A stretch of DNA of 64,000 nucleotides from Ecdyonurus torrentis. Its lineage: Eukaryota; Arthropoda; Insecta; Ephemeroptera; Heptageniidae. The notes under the pieces were generated by a model. It saw only the letters and a program-made list of their open reading frames with translations. It did not search any database and had not been told where the DNA came from. Every line of letters starts with the position of its first letter. Position 1 is the stretch's first letter. Shown here piece by piece: positions 13,253 through 28,445 of the stretch. Location: NCBI GenBank assembly GCA_949318235.1, contig OX439129.1, positions 20,229,066-20,293,065 of the forward strand, in the 5' to 3' direction. Both the position numbers and the translations under genes were made by a program.

Positions 13253-13556
13253 TGAAACATAAAAAAAAATCACTGAAATAGTTCACAAAGTTCAGTTCTA
13301 CATGATAATTATATAAAATAAAAATGACCTCTAAAATTTTGACCTATACGCTCTCTAATATAGTCCCTATATATATATAAAAAAAAAAAAAAGGAATGGT
13401 TACAAAAGTATGATTGCATTTTGTGAGGGGCTGAAAGTTATGAATGAGTGTGATGCGATGCAGCAGAGGCTCTAAGTCTGTTATCACGAGCTGATATGAC
13501 GTTCTAAGTCGTGACCCTCGCTTGCTCTAGCTGTGCACGCCATGCAGTTATCTCAC

Positions 13557-13648
<92 letters not shown>

Positions 13649-15719
13649 CCAAGCAGTAGATACATAAGCTATTATACCAACTCTAAATTATCCACACAAG
13701 ATATATAAAAAAAAAAGAATTAATTAAAATCACATCAAAGTCCGATATTAAATATATTACATAAAATTCACATTTAATATAGTAATGTGATTCAAGCTTA
13801 TAATATCGCTTTTGATTTGTAATAGCGTGTTCTAACGGAGCAGTATAGTTGCATTATGCAATATATTTGATTCGAAGAAAAATCAATGGTTTTAAATCGA
13901 GATTGTATTCAATTAAAAGGATTGCACATTGAAAATAATGTACCATGTCAACAGTATGTATGTACTTAGGTACAAGTACCCCTACTTAATTGCTACACTT
14001 AATCTCTATACTTGAACCTTAAAAATGCATTCGCATATTCATTTATATTTGTTGAAACTTTGTGCTACAAAATAAATATATATAATATATTCTCATTTAA
14101 AACAATGCTATTTAACTGCACAAAGTAACTACAAATAAAGAGATATAAATATGATATATGTGAATGCACCTTCAGTTAAGTTAGTTTATTTCATTATCGT
14201 AATAACAAAAAATAATAATAATAATAATTAAGGTTTAAATACAGGTAGCAACTTTTGGCGATCAATGGTGCTTTGATACAACAACAGTTTTTGTATGTAA
14301 AAATTATATATATATAATAATAATAAAACTAAAAAAATATATATGTATATAATATACATTATTATATTTACTAAATCTCATTAACTTTTCTGGATATAAA
14401 ACTTCTTTTTTTTTTAATACGATTTGAGAGAAATTGTTATATTCTACATTATTTTGAATTTAAAAACAACTCCTTCCCATAACTAATTTGAACACAAATT
14501 TATAATATTTTCCAAATTCACAAGTTTATAAGGATAATGACATGATTATGCTGAAATGCCTAACTTAAATAAAATAAATAAACCATAATATAATATTCTG
14601 GGCATTGATATGAACCATTTCGTTAAATGGCTATACAATTCTCTTTACCGTAGATTATTTTAATACAGTGTTCTAAACACGAAAGTATGCACTTTTTTCC
14701 CTGTTTATTTTTTCTATCTATATGACAAACATTTTATTAAGAAAACTAACATCAGCATGGCTTAAAGAACAAAACAATATAAAATGATACATGAAATATA
14801 AACATAGCATCAATTAAAAAGCACATAAATAAAGTTATATCCTATATAGCCTTCTTTGCTATAAACAAGCTCAATTCAAATAACCCTCTTTATTTTACTT
14901 GATCTCTCAAACCCTATACGAAAACTACAGCAATGATATTTTCCTCACTCGTAGTATATATAGTACGCACATACATAGAGTATAGCTAGCAAGATACTTT
15001 TTATTAATGCGACCTATTTCGATCGTTTTGGTACAGCATACAACATAAATAATGCAACTTGCATTCAGCTGCATCTATAGAGCTGCACTATCGAATAATA
15101 AAAATAAAAAAATGTAGAGACTCTTCAAAGAATATAAGAGAGTTTTGTTTTAAATTTAGAACAAAAAATTTGATATTTAAGACGTATAACAATAAAAATG
15201 CATATTGTGCAATATAAGGGAGAGTTAAGTATTAAATAAATAAAAACTGCATTTTGTTATGAATGCACTTTTACTTCCCTTTTACTTTTCACACTGCATC
15301 GTGGCATGAAAAACGATTGCGCAGCATTTGTGCGCACCTATCATGGTTGGAGACTAATTTAAAATATTCAAGAGATATTATATGGTCATATAAATATTAC
15401 GAAATAATCATTAATATTGCTTTATTATTGGTTTCTTTTTAGTAAATGTCGAAAAAAACAACGTTTTAGAACAAGATTCAAATAAGAAATGTTTAATCTT
15501 GGCGTCAAAAAGATAAAGAATTACCAAATAATATATATTTTTTTAGAAGATTAGAAATATAGTATCTCGTTCTTGTTATTTGTGTACGTCAATTGGCAGG
15601 TTTCTTCATTGGAGTATATTTGATGCAATATACATTTCATTGAAATATACATTCGTCTTTCAGTAAATAATAATTACTGGATATTCTCATAAATTTTCTA
15701 CTGTAGCTTACATATAAGT
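13253..15719. other. AT-rich, no gene seen; (CT)42 at 13,561-13,645
   Basis: A GC-richer strip (13,440-13,555) flanks the CT array and holds opposed frames of 11-19 codons without donors. The remainder is AT-rich with short ATA/TAA iterations. Confidence 0.65.
13561..13645 (+). repeat. (CT)42
   Basis: Pure TC/CT array. Confidence 0.98.
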
Positions 15720-15870
15720 GTCTATAGTATCTAGTATCATTCATTTAAATATTTCCGGCCTCAATTTTCTCATTAAAAAAAAACGCAATACTGAAAGATA
15801 TAAAATTGTGGGATCCTAAGCGTTTCCCGCGCACGGCGCACCTAACCAATAACCTCCATTAAAATAAAAT
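15720..15870 (-). promoter_or_regulatory. E2F/CCAAT block, copy 2 of a duplicated segment
   Basis: The minus strand reads GGAGGTTATTGGT, GTGCGCCGTGCGCGGGAAA and CGCTTAGGATCC, matching the 38.8-kb block over the CCAAT and E2F-like cores, with a CATTTAAATATTT match about 100 bp away. Here the TATATATGG of the other copy is replaced by GGATCCC, with TTTTATATC slightly further on. No open frame with a donor follows. Confidence 0.35.
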
Positions 15871-16230
15871 CTAAAAACTGTATAATAAAGTTTATTGCAT
15901 AATATCGTGAAATACTGCCCGAGTTTATAGTCATATTTTATTACCATATTTTCAAATCATTGAAATCAAAACAGTAAAATTTTCATGTAACGAAATATTT
16001 AAAATTACTAATAATATGTTATCACTTAAATTCATTCTACTGCATACACTCGTTGTACTAAGGTTAAAACTCGTCAAAAAGTTGTTTTACGTAAGGTACT
16101 AGTTAAATCCCTGTTTCATGTGTATTCTTTGTTGTTGTTTTTTTATCATTTATATATCAAATTTCAAAATAGATATTTCTTAGTAAATTTATAGGTATGT
16201 AAAACTACATGAAAAAGTACATCATTACCT

Positions 16231-16286
<56 letters not shown>

Positions 16287-16594
16287 CTCCTATAAAAAAA
16301 ATATAAGTAAAAAAATATAATTATTATGTATTTTCCTATATATTTTTCCAATTTATAATAAAGGGTTGAGATGTCTGATGGTTTAATTACTTGTGCCCTA
16401 AAATAAATCATGTATGAATTTTATCAACAAAACCCCTTTGAATTAAAAAAAAAAAGTGGATAATTATTAATTAAATTTCAGTTTATCGATTTCTTTTTTC
16501 AATGTAAACCTGTGTTTTACATAACTACTGTTAATCACTAAATATTTCATTTTATTTATCAATTTCTATCAAGAATTGATAAATTATTTACACA
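15871..16594. other. AT-rich with T52
   Basis: T52 at 16,233-16,284; nothing else recognised. Confidence 0.75.
16233..16284 (+). repeat. T52 homopolymer
   Basis: Uninterrupted T run, the longest homopolymer in the window. Confidence 0.95.
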
Positions 16595-16760
16595 GATTAC
16601 AACTACGTAAGTTTGACTGCAGATTATGCAACGTGCAAATCTGGCACGTCAAACAAGTTGCCTAATCCCCAGGATACTTTGCGCGAAATCCTCCATGTTG
16701 TAAAATGTGCGCACACAAACAAAATTTGCAAACTTACTGTACGAGTTTTAAATCAGGTTC
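16595..16760. other. GC-richer block with short inverted ends
   Basis: GTAAGTTTG (16,609-16,617) and CAAACTTAC (16,730-16,738) are inverted relative to each other around a block of higher GC with ACGTGCAAATCTGGCACGT. A plus-strand frame (75 codons) and a minus-strand frame starting MEDFAQSILG both cross it, but neither ends at a good donor. A small MITE is the simplest reading; an exon is not excluded. Confidence 0.3.
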
Positions 16761-17526
16761 GTGTTACAAATACGACATTATTATATATAAATATATTATA
16801 TTACATTAATTGTTGTTTTCCTTGTGATTTATTTTATTAAAAATACATTTTTTTATATATTTTTTTTAACCATTTTATAATTTTCCTATATGTAACGAAA
16901 ATAATTATTATATGCACATGTTTATAAATACCAATAATATAAACTAAAATAGTAATAACATTATAATTTAATAATGCTGATCGAAGCAACGCAATTCATT
17001 TTTAGATATAAAATATGCTTCTCATTTGTAAAGTATAGCATAATTATATTTTTTTACGTTGAATTTATTTATATATTTTTTTTTATTATTATTTAATATA
17101 TAAATAAAGAAAAGGGGATAGAAATCTTTGAAATATTCCATAATTTAATTTATAAAATGTGATTTTTACGTTAAAAATACAAACAACAAAACTTTACTTA
17201 GCCGTTCACCATAAATCAGCAGAAGTAAGCAAGCTATCACTGTTACCATGTTTTGTTATCACAGGCATGGAATTGATTTGAAATTCAAATGTTATCATAT
17301 CATGTCTGACAAATAGACTTACACCGACTTAGCGCAGACAAGCGGATCTTGACTGACATTTGACGTGACGATGCGGATATTTATATATATGTACATACTT
17401 CTCTCTACCTCCTACTGCCGTGTCTAGAATACCTTGCTATATTTATAATTTATGTAATTTGTACTTTTTAAACATTAGATTTTTACTGATTGAGATCATA
17501 TAATGCTTAAGACAATTATCTCTTTC

Positions 17527-17565
<39 letters not shown>

Positions 17566-17783
17566 TTCGTCTGTGTGTTTTTAACAACCATCATCATTAA
17601 ATTAAAAATACAATCATTAAAATGACCGAATAAAACTTTGATAACAATTGCGATAATTAAAAAAAAAATAGCTATAGAATTATTATAATCGTAACATATT
17701 AACAAAAATATTCCTTTAGACTTGCTTTTATTATTTTTTTTATCTTTTTTTTCCTGTCTTTCTTTCTTTCTTTCTTTCTTTTC

Positions 17784-17848
<65 letters not shown>

Positions 17849-19116
17849 AAATGTGAAGCAGAAACCTTACTTTAACATTTACATTGCATTATTGATTACA
17901 ACACGTCATTAGTATGCACATTAAATATGTGAGTATATACACTATAATAATAAAAGAAACGATTTTATAATTAAATTTTCTGTGCCCCCATACCCTAGCA
18001 ACAAAATGTATTAGAATTATTAAACATAATATTATAACTCTTGAAACTTTTCTAGTGATCTGTAAACATTACAAAGATTATATCTCTCAAATAATTTAAT
18101 CACTTAATATTGCTAACTCGATTTTATTATACATATAAAAAATATAAAATAAAATGATAAAGTAATAAAAATAAATATTTAAATAAAAAAAAGTTAGTTA
18201 AATTGAAATGATAAGACTTGATTATTTAAATTATACGTTTCATGTAATTCATTATACTTTTCGTGCGCATATAGAGGAAAAATGTTTTTAAAATATATGA
18301 TTGTACGATACATTTTAATTTATTTTCAGAAATCTAATTTTCAATCAGCGGCCATTTGCAGCTATGAAATTATGTAATTAACGCAAAATATATAACTATA
18401 ATAAAAAAATTTGTATAAGTATAATAGCGTATTTTTTTAAATAAATAATTATAATGAATATTTAAAAGTCTCTACTATATTTTCTGTTAACGACCGTTTT
18501 GAGTCGAAAATGCAATTGCATAATTCTTTCTTTATCATATAATATTACTTCAATTTTATAACTTTTTTCTACTCGCAGTTTATATCCGAGAAAAAACTAG
18601 AAATTTAACGATTAAAAAAAAACTTTTATTTAAAAAAAAAAAAACTATGAAAATAAGATATTTTTCGTTTATAAAAGTTGAAACTCTGAATTTGCGTTAT
18701 AATTAAACTATTGACATTTTCATACAAGCTCAATTATTTGATCTTCACACATGGTTGTCATTAAAAAAGTCATAGCTAAAACATTTTACATAGCGTACTT
18801 ATTCTATTATCCTGATTTGGTTGGTTATACGAGACTTAATTATTTTTAATTAAGCCTTAATTTTGGCTGCGGGACTTCCAATATCCCCACAATCAATTGG
18901 AACTTTTAATTAATGCAGGGTCCAATTTATTCCTATCCCTGTAGGGTCAAATTTATATCCTGATAGTAGTGATAGCTAATACCTATTAAAAATATATATA
19001 TATATTCTTCTTAATCAATATATTTCTCATGTCTCTATACAAAATATACTCTTTTTTTTTTTTATCAAAAAGATGAAATAATTATAGTACTGATTGGCGT
19101 TTGGTTATTAAAATAC

Positions 19117-19205
<89 letters not shown>

Positions 19206-19268
19206 AATGGAACCAAAAATATATGCAATAATAATAGCAATTACTGAAGTAAAGAAAATCTTTATATT

Positions 19269-19270
<2 letters not shown>
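16761..19270. other. AT-rich with pyrimidine tracts and (GA)42
   Basis: (CT)16 at 17,530-17,562; (TTTC)n 17,757-17,785 grading into T-rich DNA to 17,847; (GA)n 19,117-19,200 with one AAAG interruption; (AT)27 begins at 19,271. No gene. Confidence 0.75.
17325..17400 (-). promoter_or_regulatory. possible minus-strand TATA promoter
   Basis: The minus strand carries CATATATATAAATATCC (about 17,391-17,375), then CGCATCGTCACG and a donor-like GGTGTAAGTC (near 17,324). The segment is GC-richer than its neighbours. No ATG lies between the TATA and the donor, so any exon would be non-coding. Confidence 0.2.
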
Positions 19271-21169
<1,899 letters not shown>

Positions 21170-21171
21170 TA

Positions 21172-21871
<700 letters not shown>

Positions 21872-22234
21872 AAATTAGCTTCGCATCATTAATACTAAAT
21901 TAATATAAAATCCATTAACCATTTATCTAAATTATAATGATAAGTCCTTTTTTCATGTATTTTGAGATAATTTAATTATATTAAATTTAACCAAAGCTAT
22001 AAGTGTTTACTTTATTAATTAGTACTTTAATATTATGTTATATATGAACAAATACATTATGTGTATAAAAAAATTGAATACCAATTTTTAATTTTACATA
22101 CTTTTTCTATTTATGAAGTGCCATTTTACGTGAAGCAATAATTTTAATTTAAAATAAATTTCATAGCATGCAATTTCCATGTATAAATCAGTTTAATGTT
22201 TATGTTATCAACTATTATTGGAAATGATGCTTCA

Positions 22235-22237
<3 letters not shown>

Positions 22238-22324
<87 letters not shown>
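22238..22324 (+). repeat. (GA)43
   Basis: Pure GA array; opposite-strand SLSLSL frame is its translation. Confidence 0.98.
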
Positions 22325-22327
<3 letters not shown>

Positions 22328-22834
22328 CATGTCAATAATTAACGTCGTTGTATCAACAAAATGAAAAAGAAAATTATACCAAAAAAATATATTTAAGATA
22401 TAATTACGAAAACAAGGATATAGTTTTTAAAAAAATAGATAAAAAAAATTAAGGAGCGAGATGATTTAAAGAGGACCGGAAGCGATGATCTCCAAGAATG
22501 TAAACATTTTGTGTTTTTATCTTCTCAAGTGCATCTATTATATATACACGACTCAAGTATATAATATGGTCCAAAGTGCTTCTGTATGTGTGTGTTTGAG
22601 AGTGAGTCACACACTATCTCATCAAGGCAAAAACTGACACCATAATATCGTGTGTCATAACTGCAGTTGTGTGGTAATATATCCTGATCATCATTAGAGT
22701 TAGTCTCTCTGCTCATTAGCGATCACATCACATCCAAGTGCAACAATTAATAAACTTGATTGCATTGCAGCACATATTTTGACGTTTTAGATAAATTGAG
22801 AAGGACTCTTAATTATTATTTGTTGTCATGACTC

Positions 22835-22840
<6 letters not shown>

Positions 22841-22930
<90 letters not shown>

Positions 22931-22943
22931 TCCCTCTCCCTCT
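22841..22943 (+). repeat. (CT)n with CCCTCT variants
   Basis: CT array of about 85 bp, ending in three CCCTCT units. Confidence 0.97.
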
Positions 22944-23076
22944 ATGTATATGTGTGTATATTATGATGATCAAAATAATTGCTCTAATTTAAATGGTAAA
23001 ACATGTTATGACAATAGTGTGCACAGCAAAGTTACTTCTCAGAACATTAGAAATAAAGCTGCGCTGCAAGTCCGTC

Positions 23077-23205
23077 TGTTGCACATAATAGACTAAACGT
23101 GCGAATAACAAGCATAACAATGTTGTATACGGACGAAAATAAATATGTAATAATTATACTACCTCGTTATTAGCACGTTTACAACATAATCTATGCTATG
23201 CAATA
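23077..23205. mobile_element. imperfect foldback, about 130 bp
   Basis: ACATAATAGACTAAACGTGCGAATAAC pairs imperfectly with GTTATTAGCACGTTTACAACATAATCTATG. TACGGACGAAAATAAATA in the loop matches, inverted, the TATTTATTTTTGTCCGT motif of the 52.7-kb repeat. Confidence 0.4.
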
Positions 23206-23704
23206 TGCTATATTGTACTTATTTATAACTGGGTTATATATAGCATAAATCTTTTGTTGTACAGCATTAATAAAATAAGTCCAATGGTGAAATAAATAAG
23301 AATAACCAGAATTACTGATGCACCGTTATTGATTCATATACCACATCAAAATATCATTTAATCTTTAATCCTTTACATTATTGACAGGTAACATAAACAA
23401 AACATGCATAATATTACCAATATCATGGTGAGCATGGTAATTAGTCCATTTACGCGTAATCCAATAAGGTAAAACACACATCAGCATTTTATTACTTATC
23501 ATTATTTATATTTATATAATATTAAAAAATATTTATCATGAATTATAAGAATTCAATATGTATTTTTCATGAATATACCACTGATCACTTCACTTATTGT
23601 ATATATCTTGGCATACTTTTAAACTTAATTATATTATCACACAGTATAAGAAAACACACTGACTACCGCGAACTATAGAGAAACATACTCTTGGAGTTCG
23701 GAAG

Positions 23705-23960
23705 CCCTAATGCACTCACGAGGGATGAAAACCCTGGCTTTTATACCAGGCCCTCGGCTGGTGACGCTTAAGGGTCGTTTAGCCATTCCTTGCTAAGGGA
23801 ACATGAGATTGCAGCCATCCAAGTAACCAGAGAACTGGACCGCGGTGCCTTTGAGATTAGAGAAAACAGCAAAAAGGCGACTTTGGCGCGACTGCATAAC
23901 ACGACACATTTATGATTCTTGAGGGTGAAAGTGCAATCTGCATCGTCTTAGAAACAGATG
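23705..23960 (-). promoter_or_regulatory. strong minus-strand TATA promoter candidate
   Basis: A consensus TATAAAAG lies on the minus strand at 23,745-23,738, flanked by CCTGG and CCAGG that could pair across it. The preceding 200 bp (23,750-23,960) form a GC-rich island with a GTCGCGCCAAAG E2F-like motif (about 23,882-23,893) and a CACGTG-like AACACGTG (23,964-23,971). A transcript would start near 23,714. No convincing ATG plus donor follows; the first ATG (about 23,685) stops after seven codons. It could be a non-coding first exon or a retroposon promoter. Confidence 0.4.
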
Positions 23961-24678
23961 GTTGCACGTGTTAAAAAAACACACCGTGACTAAATCTAAA
24001 AACTAGACATACAAAAAAACGAGTTAAACAATATTATGATATAATACTATAGAATCAGGATAAAAAATAATCTCCTATTCAAATTTCCCACGTAATTTTA
24101 CTAAAACTTCAGTTACAAATATTTATTATTCTATTTGGACTGTCCAAAAATAAAAAAATAAAAATCAATTAATTTTTGTGGGTGAATTATATCTGTCCAA
24201 ACAGAGAAATATTTCCTTGTTTTAAAATAGCTTCCTTGAAATAATTATTATTTTTCTCCAAAAATAGAATTTCCTTTTTCTGTAACCCTGCTGATTTAAG
24301 AATAGTATTACTTTCTTGATTTTTTTTCCTCTATATATAAATTAAGACATAAATAGCTTTATGAATTGTATTGTATTTTAAGTACGCGGAAAGATGATAT
24401 TTTTATGTTTTTATAAAATATTTTCTACTAAAAATAAAAGGTAAAATTCTGATTGATTGACGTTTGGGTGGGTATTAGGGAAGGAGAGAAAGAAACAAAG
24501 AGAGAGAGCAAAAAAAAAAAAAAATCTTCTTATATGCTTTACATTAAAAAAAAAAGTTTATTAAAATCAATGAACCAAAAAAATACATTTTTCTTAAGCT
24601 TTAAGAAAGTAATGAGCTGAAAGAAATATATTATAACACACATTTGTGCTTCGATCTAATAAAATCAATTGAATAATA

Positions 24679-24742
<64 letters not shown>

Positions 24743-24847
24743 CTGACTTAGAGTATACAGAAGTGACGTAGTTAAGTTTAGTTGATGACTTGAAATATAT
24801 CGCATTCCTATGATGTGAAGGCGCGACTTTACCTGCATGTTTACCTG

Positions 24848-24915
<68 letters not shown>

Positions 24916-25276
24916 CAAAACTAACTGATATGATGCACTCGTTAGCTTAACCTGACGCTGTTCTCTACTCTACCCTGTGCTGCACATCTTCGTACACCGC
25001 AAACACCAAAACTATCCTGCTGAATTCCTTCGTATTGCGGTCATTGCAAATATTTCATATAATTTAAAGTGAAATTCAAAATATCTTATGTTAGCTTTGT
25101 TACATGGTGGTTTTCTATACTCATGAGCAATGACATGCAGCATCTTTGAGTAAAGTTTTTTTTTTTTTTTTTTTTTTCTTTTATTATTGTATGCATGAAA
25201 TGTTATTATTAATTATTTCTACTTTTTTCCTCTTTTTACCCTAAAAAATAAAAAGAAACGAAACGAAAATTGAGCA
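23961..25276. other. AT-rich with (AT)n and (CT)n
   Basis: (AT)29 at 24,682-24,739 and (CT)32 at 24,850-24,913. On the minus strand the purine tract is followed by GAAGCAG/GTAAAC and ATGCAG/GTAAAG, two donor-like strings in a row. T29 at 25,158-25,186. Confidence 0.65.
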
Positions 25277-25347
25277 AATTTTCTATGTACCGAAATGAAA
25301 TGAATAACCTGCACTTTTAGTGCAATTTTCTATGTACCGAAATGAAA
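25277..25347 (+). repeat. 24-bp direct repeat
   Basis: AATTTTCTATGTACCGAAAT and the following GAAA occur at 25,277-25,300 and again at 25,324-25,347, just left of the GGACAAAAGGCCC foldback. Confidence 0.9.
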
Positions 25348-25457
25348 CCGCGGACAAAAGGCCCTCGGACAAAAGGCCCTGGCTGTGCGCACAGGTAAAG
25401 CATATCGGCGAGCGGCGCACGGGTAGGGTCTTTTGTCGTAGGGCCTTTTGTCCGCGG
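25348..25457. mobile_element. GC-rich 110-bp foldback
   Basis: CCGCGGACAAAAGGCCCT (25,348-25,365) pairs exactly with AGGGCCTTTTGTCCGCGG at the right end. The GGACAAAAGGCCCT unit is repeated once more on the left. The loop holds CGGCGAGCGGCGCACGGG. The 127-codon plus-strand frame across it has no domain and is an effect of the GC content. Confidence 0.7.
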
Positions 25458-26639
25458 GCCTTCTGTCTGTATGCCCTTTTAGTGATGCTTTTCAGTCTTT
25501 CAGTCTATAGTTGTGCAGGTTTTTCATTTCCTTGCGGTACAAACTACTTGGCAATGTATTTGCTCTCTCAAATATTAGAACATAATGCAATCTCCACGTT
25601 TACTTTAATACTACTCAATTACTATTACTTTTTTTTCAAAAAAAATATATATATATATATTTGTTCGATGCTTTTCTTATATATATATGGAAAAACGAAT
25701 TAATGTAAAACGAAGAACATTTAATTTAACATGGAAATGCAGATTGCAGAAATGCAAAGTGTAATTAATACCTATTTCACCTCTTTTTACATACTGTTGA
25801 ATTATTTAGTTCATAAGCATATCAATTAATTGATTATAATAATTCACGACTTGTACTAAACAATTTTCATTGTTGCTCTGGGGTCAAACTCACGTTTAGT
25901 TCATGCTTTTCTTGCTTTTCTTATAGAAATATGAAATATGGAAAAACGAATTTGAAAACAATGTTTGCAACAGTGAAAAAAGTAAATTATAATGCATATT
26001 TATTCTGCTTTTTGCAATACATTTCAATGCATTTTCACTGATGAATTTTGGTATGCAAAAATCGAAATATATGAATGCGGCTTAATGCAAGTCGTGAAAT
26101 TATACTTTTTATAGTTTCATACGCTTCTCATGCTTTCATGTAAGCTTATGAAAGCTAATTCAGCAATGAAAAAAATAAATCAAATCAAATTTCACGTTGC
26201 ATTAGCAATCTGTATTTTGAGTAACATGTTCGTCGTTTTACATTAATTCAAAATTGAATGAAAATGTCCATGTAACTACATTGTGTGCCACTATACATAC
26301 AGTTTAATAGATGTAGATTACTCTTTCATTAAAAATTTATTTGTATTACTGAACATTTCAAATTTCGTTAAATGCTGTGTAAGATTTTTTTTTTTTTTTT
26401 TTTTTGTGCGACATAAGCGCCACTATATCTAATTCGTTATATAATATCTGTTACGTAGCGGCAAAACGCTGCACTAAATAGTATTATAAAATAATATATC
26501 GAAAAAAAAATACTAATATGTACCATAGTAGAATATAAATAATATAAATTAAAGTTTTTTTTTTTTTTTTAAATTAAAAATCTTCATAAATGTAATATAA
26601 AAAAAAATAAAAAAAATAAACTATAATTTCTTTCATAGC
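25458..26639. other. AT-rich, internally repetitive
   Basis: ATGCTTTTCTTAT..GGAAAAACGAATT occurs near 25,669 and again near 25,925, and CACGACTTG/CAAGTCGTGA motifs recur, suggesting an old repeat cluster. T23 near 26,383-26,405. No gene. Confidence 0.6.
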
Positions 26640-26790
26640 CACGTGACTAGATGCAGTGCACAGTTGAGTGCACTTTGGCGTGCATTTCAGCGTGACGTCA
26701 CGTGGCCAATGAATGCACTTGATAGCACCGTGTGTGCCCTCACTGCAGTAACCCTTATAATAATTAACGTCTATATTATCATAAAATGCA
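26640..26790. promoter_or_regulatory. CRE / E-box / CCAAT cluster
   Basis: Within 75 bp there are two CACGTG E-boxes (26,640-26,645 and 26,699-26,704), a full CRE palindrome TGACGTCA (26,693-26,700) fused to the second E-box, and CCAAT (26,706-26,710). Several TGCA/GTGCAC half-palindromes surround them. TTATAATAATTAA downstream (26,755-26,767) could act as a plus-strand TATA. The CRE-E-box-CCAAT packing resembles an animal proximal promoter. The TGCA-rich flanks could also be a decayed foldback element. Direction is undecided. Confidence 0.35.
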
Positions 26791-27554
26791 TTCACCATGC
26801 AGCCCCCTTGTTTCGCTTTATGAATGCAATATTATAGATACGCTATATCTTTATACCTCAGGTTTTTTCATTGGAGAAAATGTCGATTTCTGTCCGGTAA
26901 CTTATTAATTATAACAATAATGAAGATACAATTATTGCCCCCCCCCCCCCCTCTAATTTAATGAAACTCCGTTTTAAGCGCTGATTAAATATTACATTGG
27001 ACACTCGTAAAAACTATATAAATTTTATATACGCAAAACATCAAAATATAATGAAAGTAAGCATTTCAATCCAAATTCACTAAACCATGCAGTTCATGGT
27101 TTTCCTCCAATTCCCTTAGCCACAATATTAAGTTCTAGGCAAAACTCACACTTCTTTTCATATTGATTTTATTATTAATATTTATAACTTACGTCTATAC
27201 ATAATACAATATTGCTCGGGGTTGGAAATAATAAGTAGCTGATCAAAGTATGATTTCTGCGAAAGAGAACAATATTGCAGACCGCAACTGGACAGCAGGT
27301 GCCAAAATAAATTATGAACATATTATACAGTACTGTAATTTTATTTTTATTTTCCTCTTCTTAAAAAAAATATAGCATAATAGTATATTATATAGAAGCA
27401 GCCTTTAACTTCCTCTAAAACATTTTAGTTTTACAAAAGTTAACAAAGGGGTGAAGTTAATGGAACAACATAATATGAGATGAGAGCTAATTGAACATCC
27501 TCTCGACGTTTTTCTCCCCACAGCCCTGACATGACTCTCAGTACCAAAATCTAC
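26791..27554. other. AT-rich, C14 tract at 26,938-26,951
   Basis: No gene, terminal repeat or promoter motif was recognised. Confidence 0.7.
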
Positions 27555-28445
27555 TTTAAAGGGATAGTACACCGCTTTTTTTATTTTTGATAGCTAAAAG
27601 ATATGTCCTATTCATGAACCCTTCCGCCAGGTTCATCTCGCTGCGCTAATTAGGGCGCGAGTTAATTGGAGGGAGACAGTCTGGTGCCGTGCCAGTCGGG
27701 CAGCCATTTTTATAAAACCTCCTCCCTGCTTGCTGATGGTGATATATTTTTTTCAGAGATGTACTTACCTTTGAATAGAGGTGAGAGAACAAAGAGGGCT
27801 GTATAAATTTGCGAGGGATTAACTTTTACTACCTGCATGACCCAATCATATTACGCATGATTGAATAATGATAACTCTAAATATGTATCAAAGTGACCCC
27901 AGGTCATCACAGTTGATATTGTTATTAAAAATTATGCAATTTACTTTTTTGATCGAGGTTGTAGCATGTTTCTAACCCTTACATCATGTTATCGAAAAAG
28001 TGGGATTGCAAAACCATTATAGGGTTAGAAACATGCTACAACCTCGATCAAAAAAGTAAATTGCATAATTTTTAATAACAATATCAACTGTGATGACCTG
28101 GGGTCACTTTGATACATATTTAGAGTTATCATTATTCAATCATGCGTAATATGATTGGGTCATGCAGGTAGTAAAAGTTAATCCCTCGCAAATTTATACA
28201 GCCCTCTTTGTTCTCTCACCTCTATTCAAAGGTAAGTACATCTCTGAAAAAAATATATCACCATCAGCAAGCAGGGAGGAGGTTTTATAAAAATGGCTGC
28301 CCGACTGGCACGGCACCAGACTGTCTCCCTCCAATTAACTCGCGCCCTAATTAGCGCAGCGAGATAAACCTGGCGGAAGGATTCATGAATAGGACATATC
28401 TTTTAGCTATCAAAAATAAAAAAAGCGGTGTACTATCCCTTTAAA
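27555..28445. mobile_element. 891-bp foldback element with 425-bp arms
   Basis: The arms 27,555-27,979 and 28,021-28,445 are nearly perfect reverse complements (I saw only a few mismatches, such as AACCC/AATCC near the CCGCCAGG motif), with a 41-bp loop. The ends read TTTAAAGGGATAGTACACC, and TTTAAA on both sides suggests TTAA-type targeting. There is no coding capacity. Its inner arm (ATTAAAAATTATGCA..TTTTTTGATCGAGGTT) resembles the inner arm of the 42.4-kb foldback, so the two are related. Confidence 0.9.

Larger units (their letters stand above)
21872..23076. other. AT-rich with two long microsatellites
   Basis: (GA)43 at 22,238-22,324 and (CT)n 22,841-22,943 with a CCCTCT-interrupted right end. 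Between them a minus-strand frame begins MSRETNSNDDQD (22,716), hydrophilic at its start but with no good donor or recognisable domain. Confidence 0.65.

Noticed and set aside
15278..15352. Minus-strand frame MIGAHKCCAIVFHATMQCEK before GTAAAA
   Set aside because: Donor is weak and CATCGTGGCATGAAAAACG resembles the TGCATCGTGTGAAC foldback family, so a MITE relic is likelier.
25320..25703. 127-codon plus-strand frame
   Set aside because: Covers the GC-rich foldback and an AT repeat; the ERRTGRVFCRRAFC-type residues follow from the GGCCTTTTGT units.
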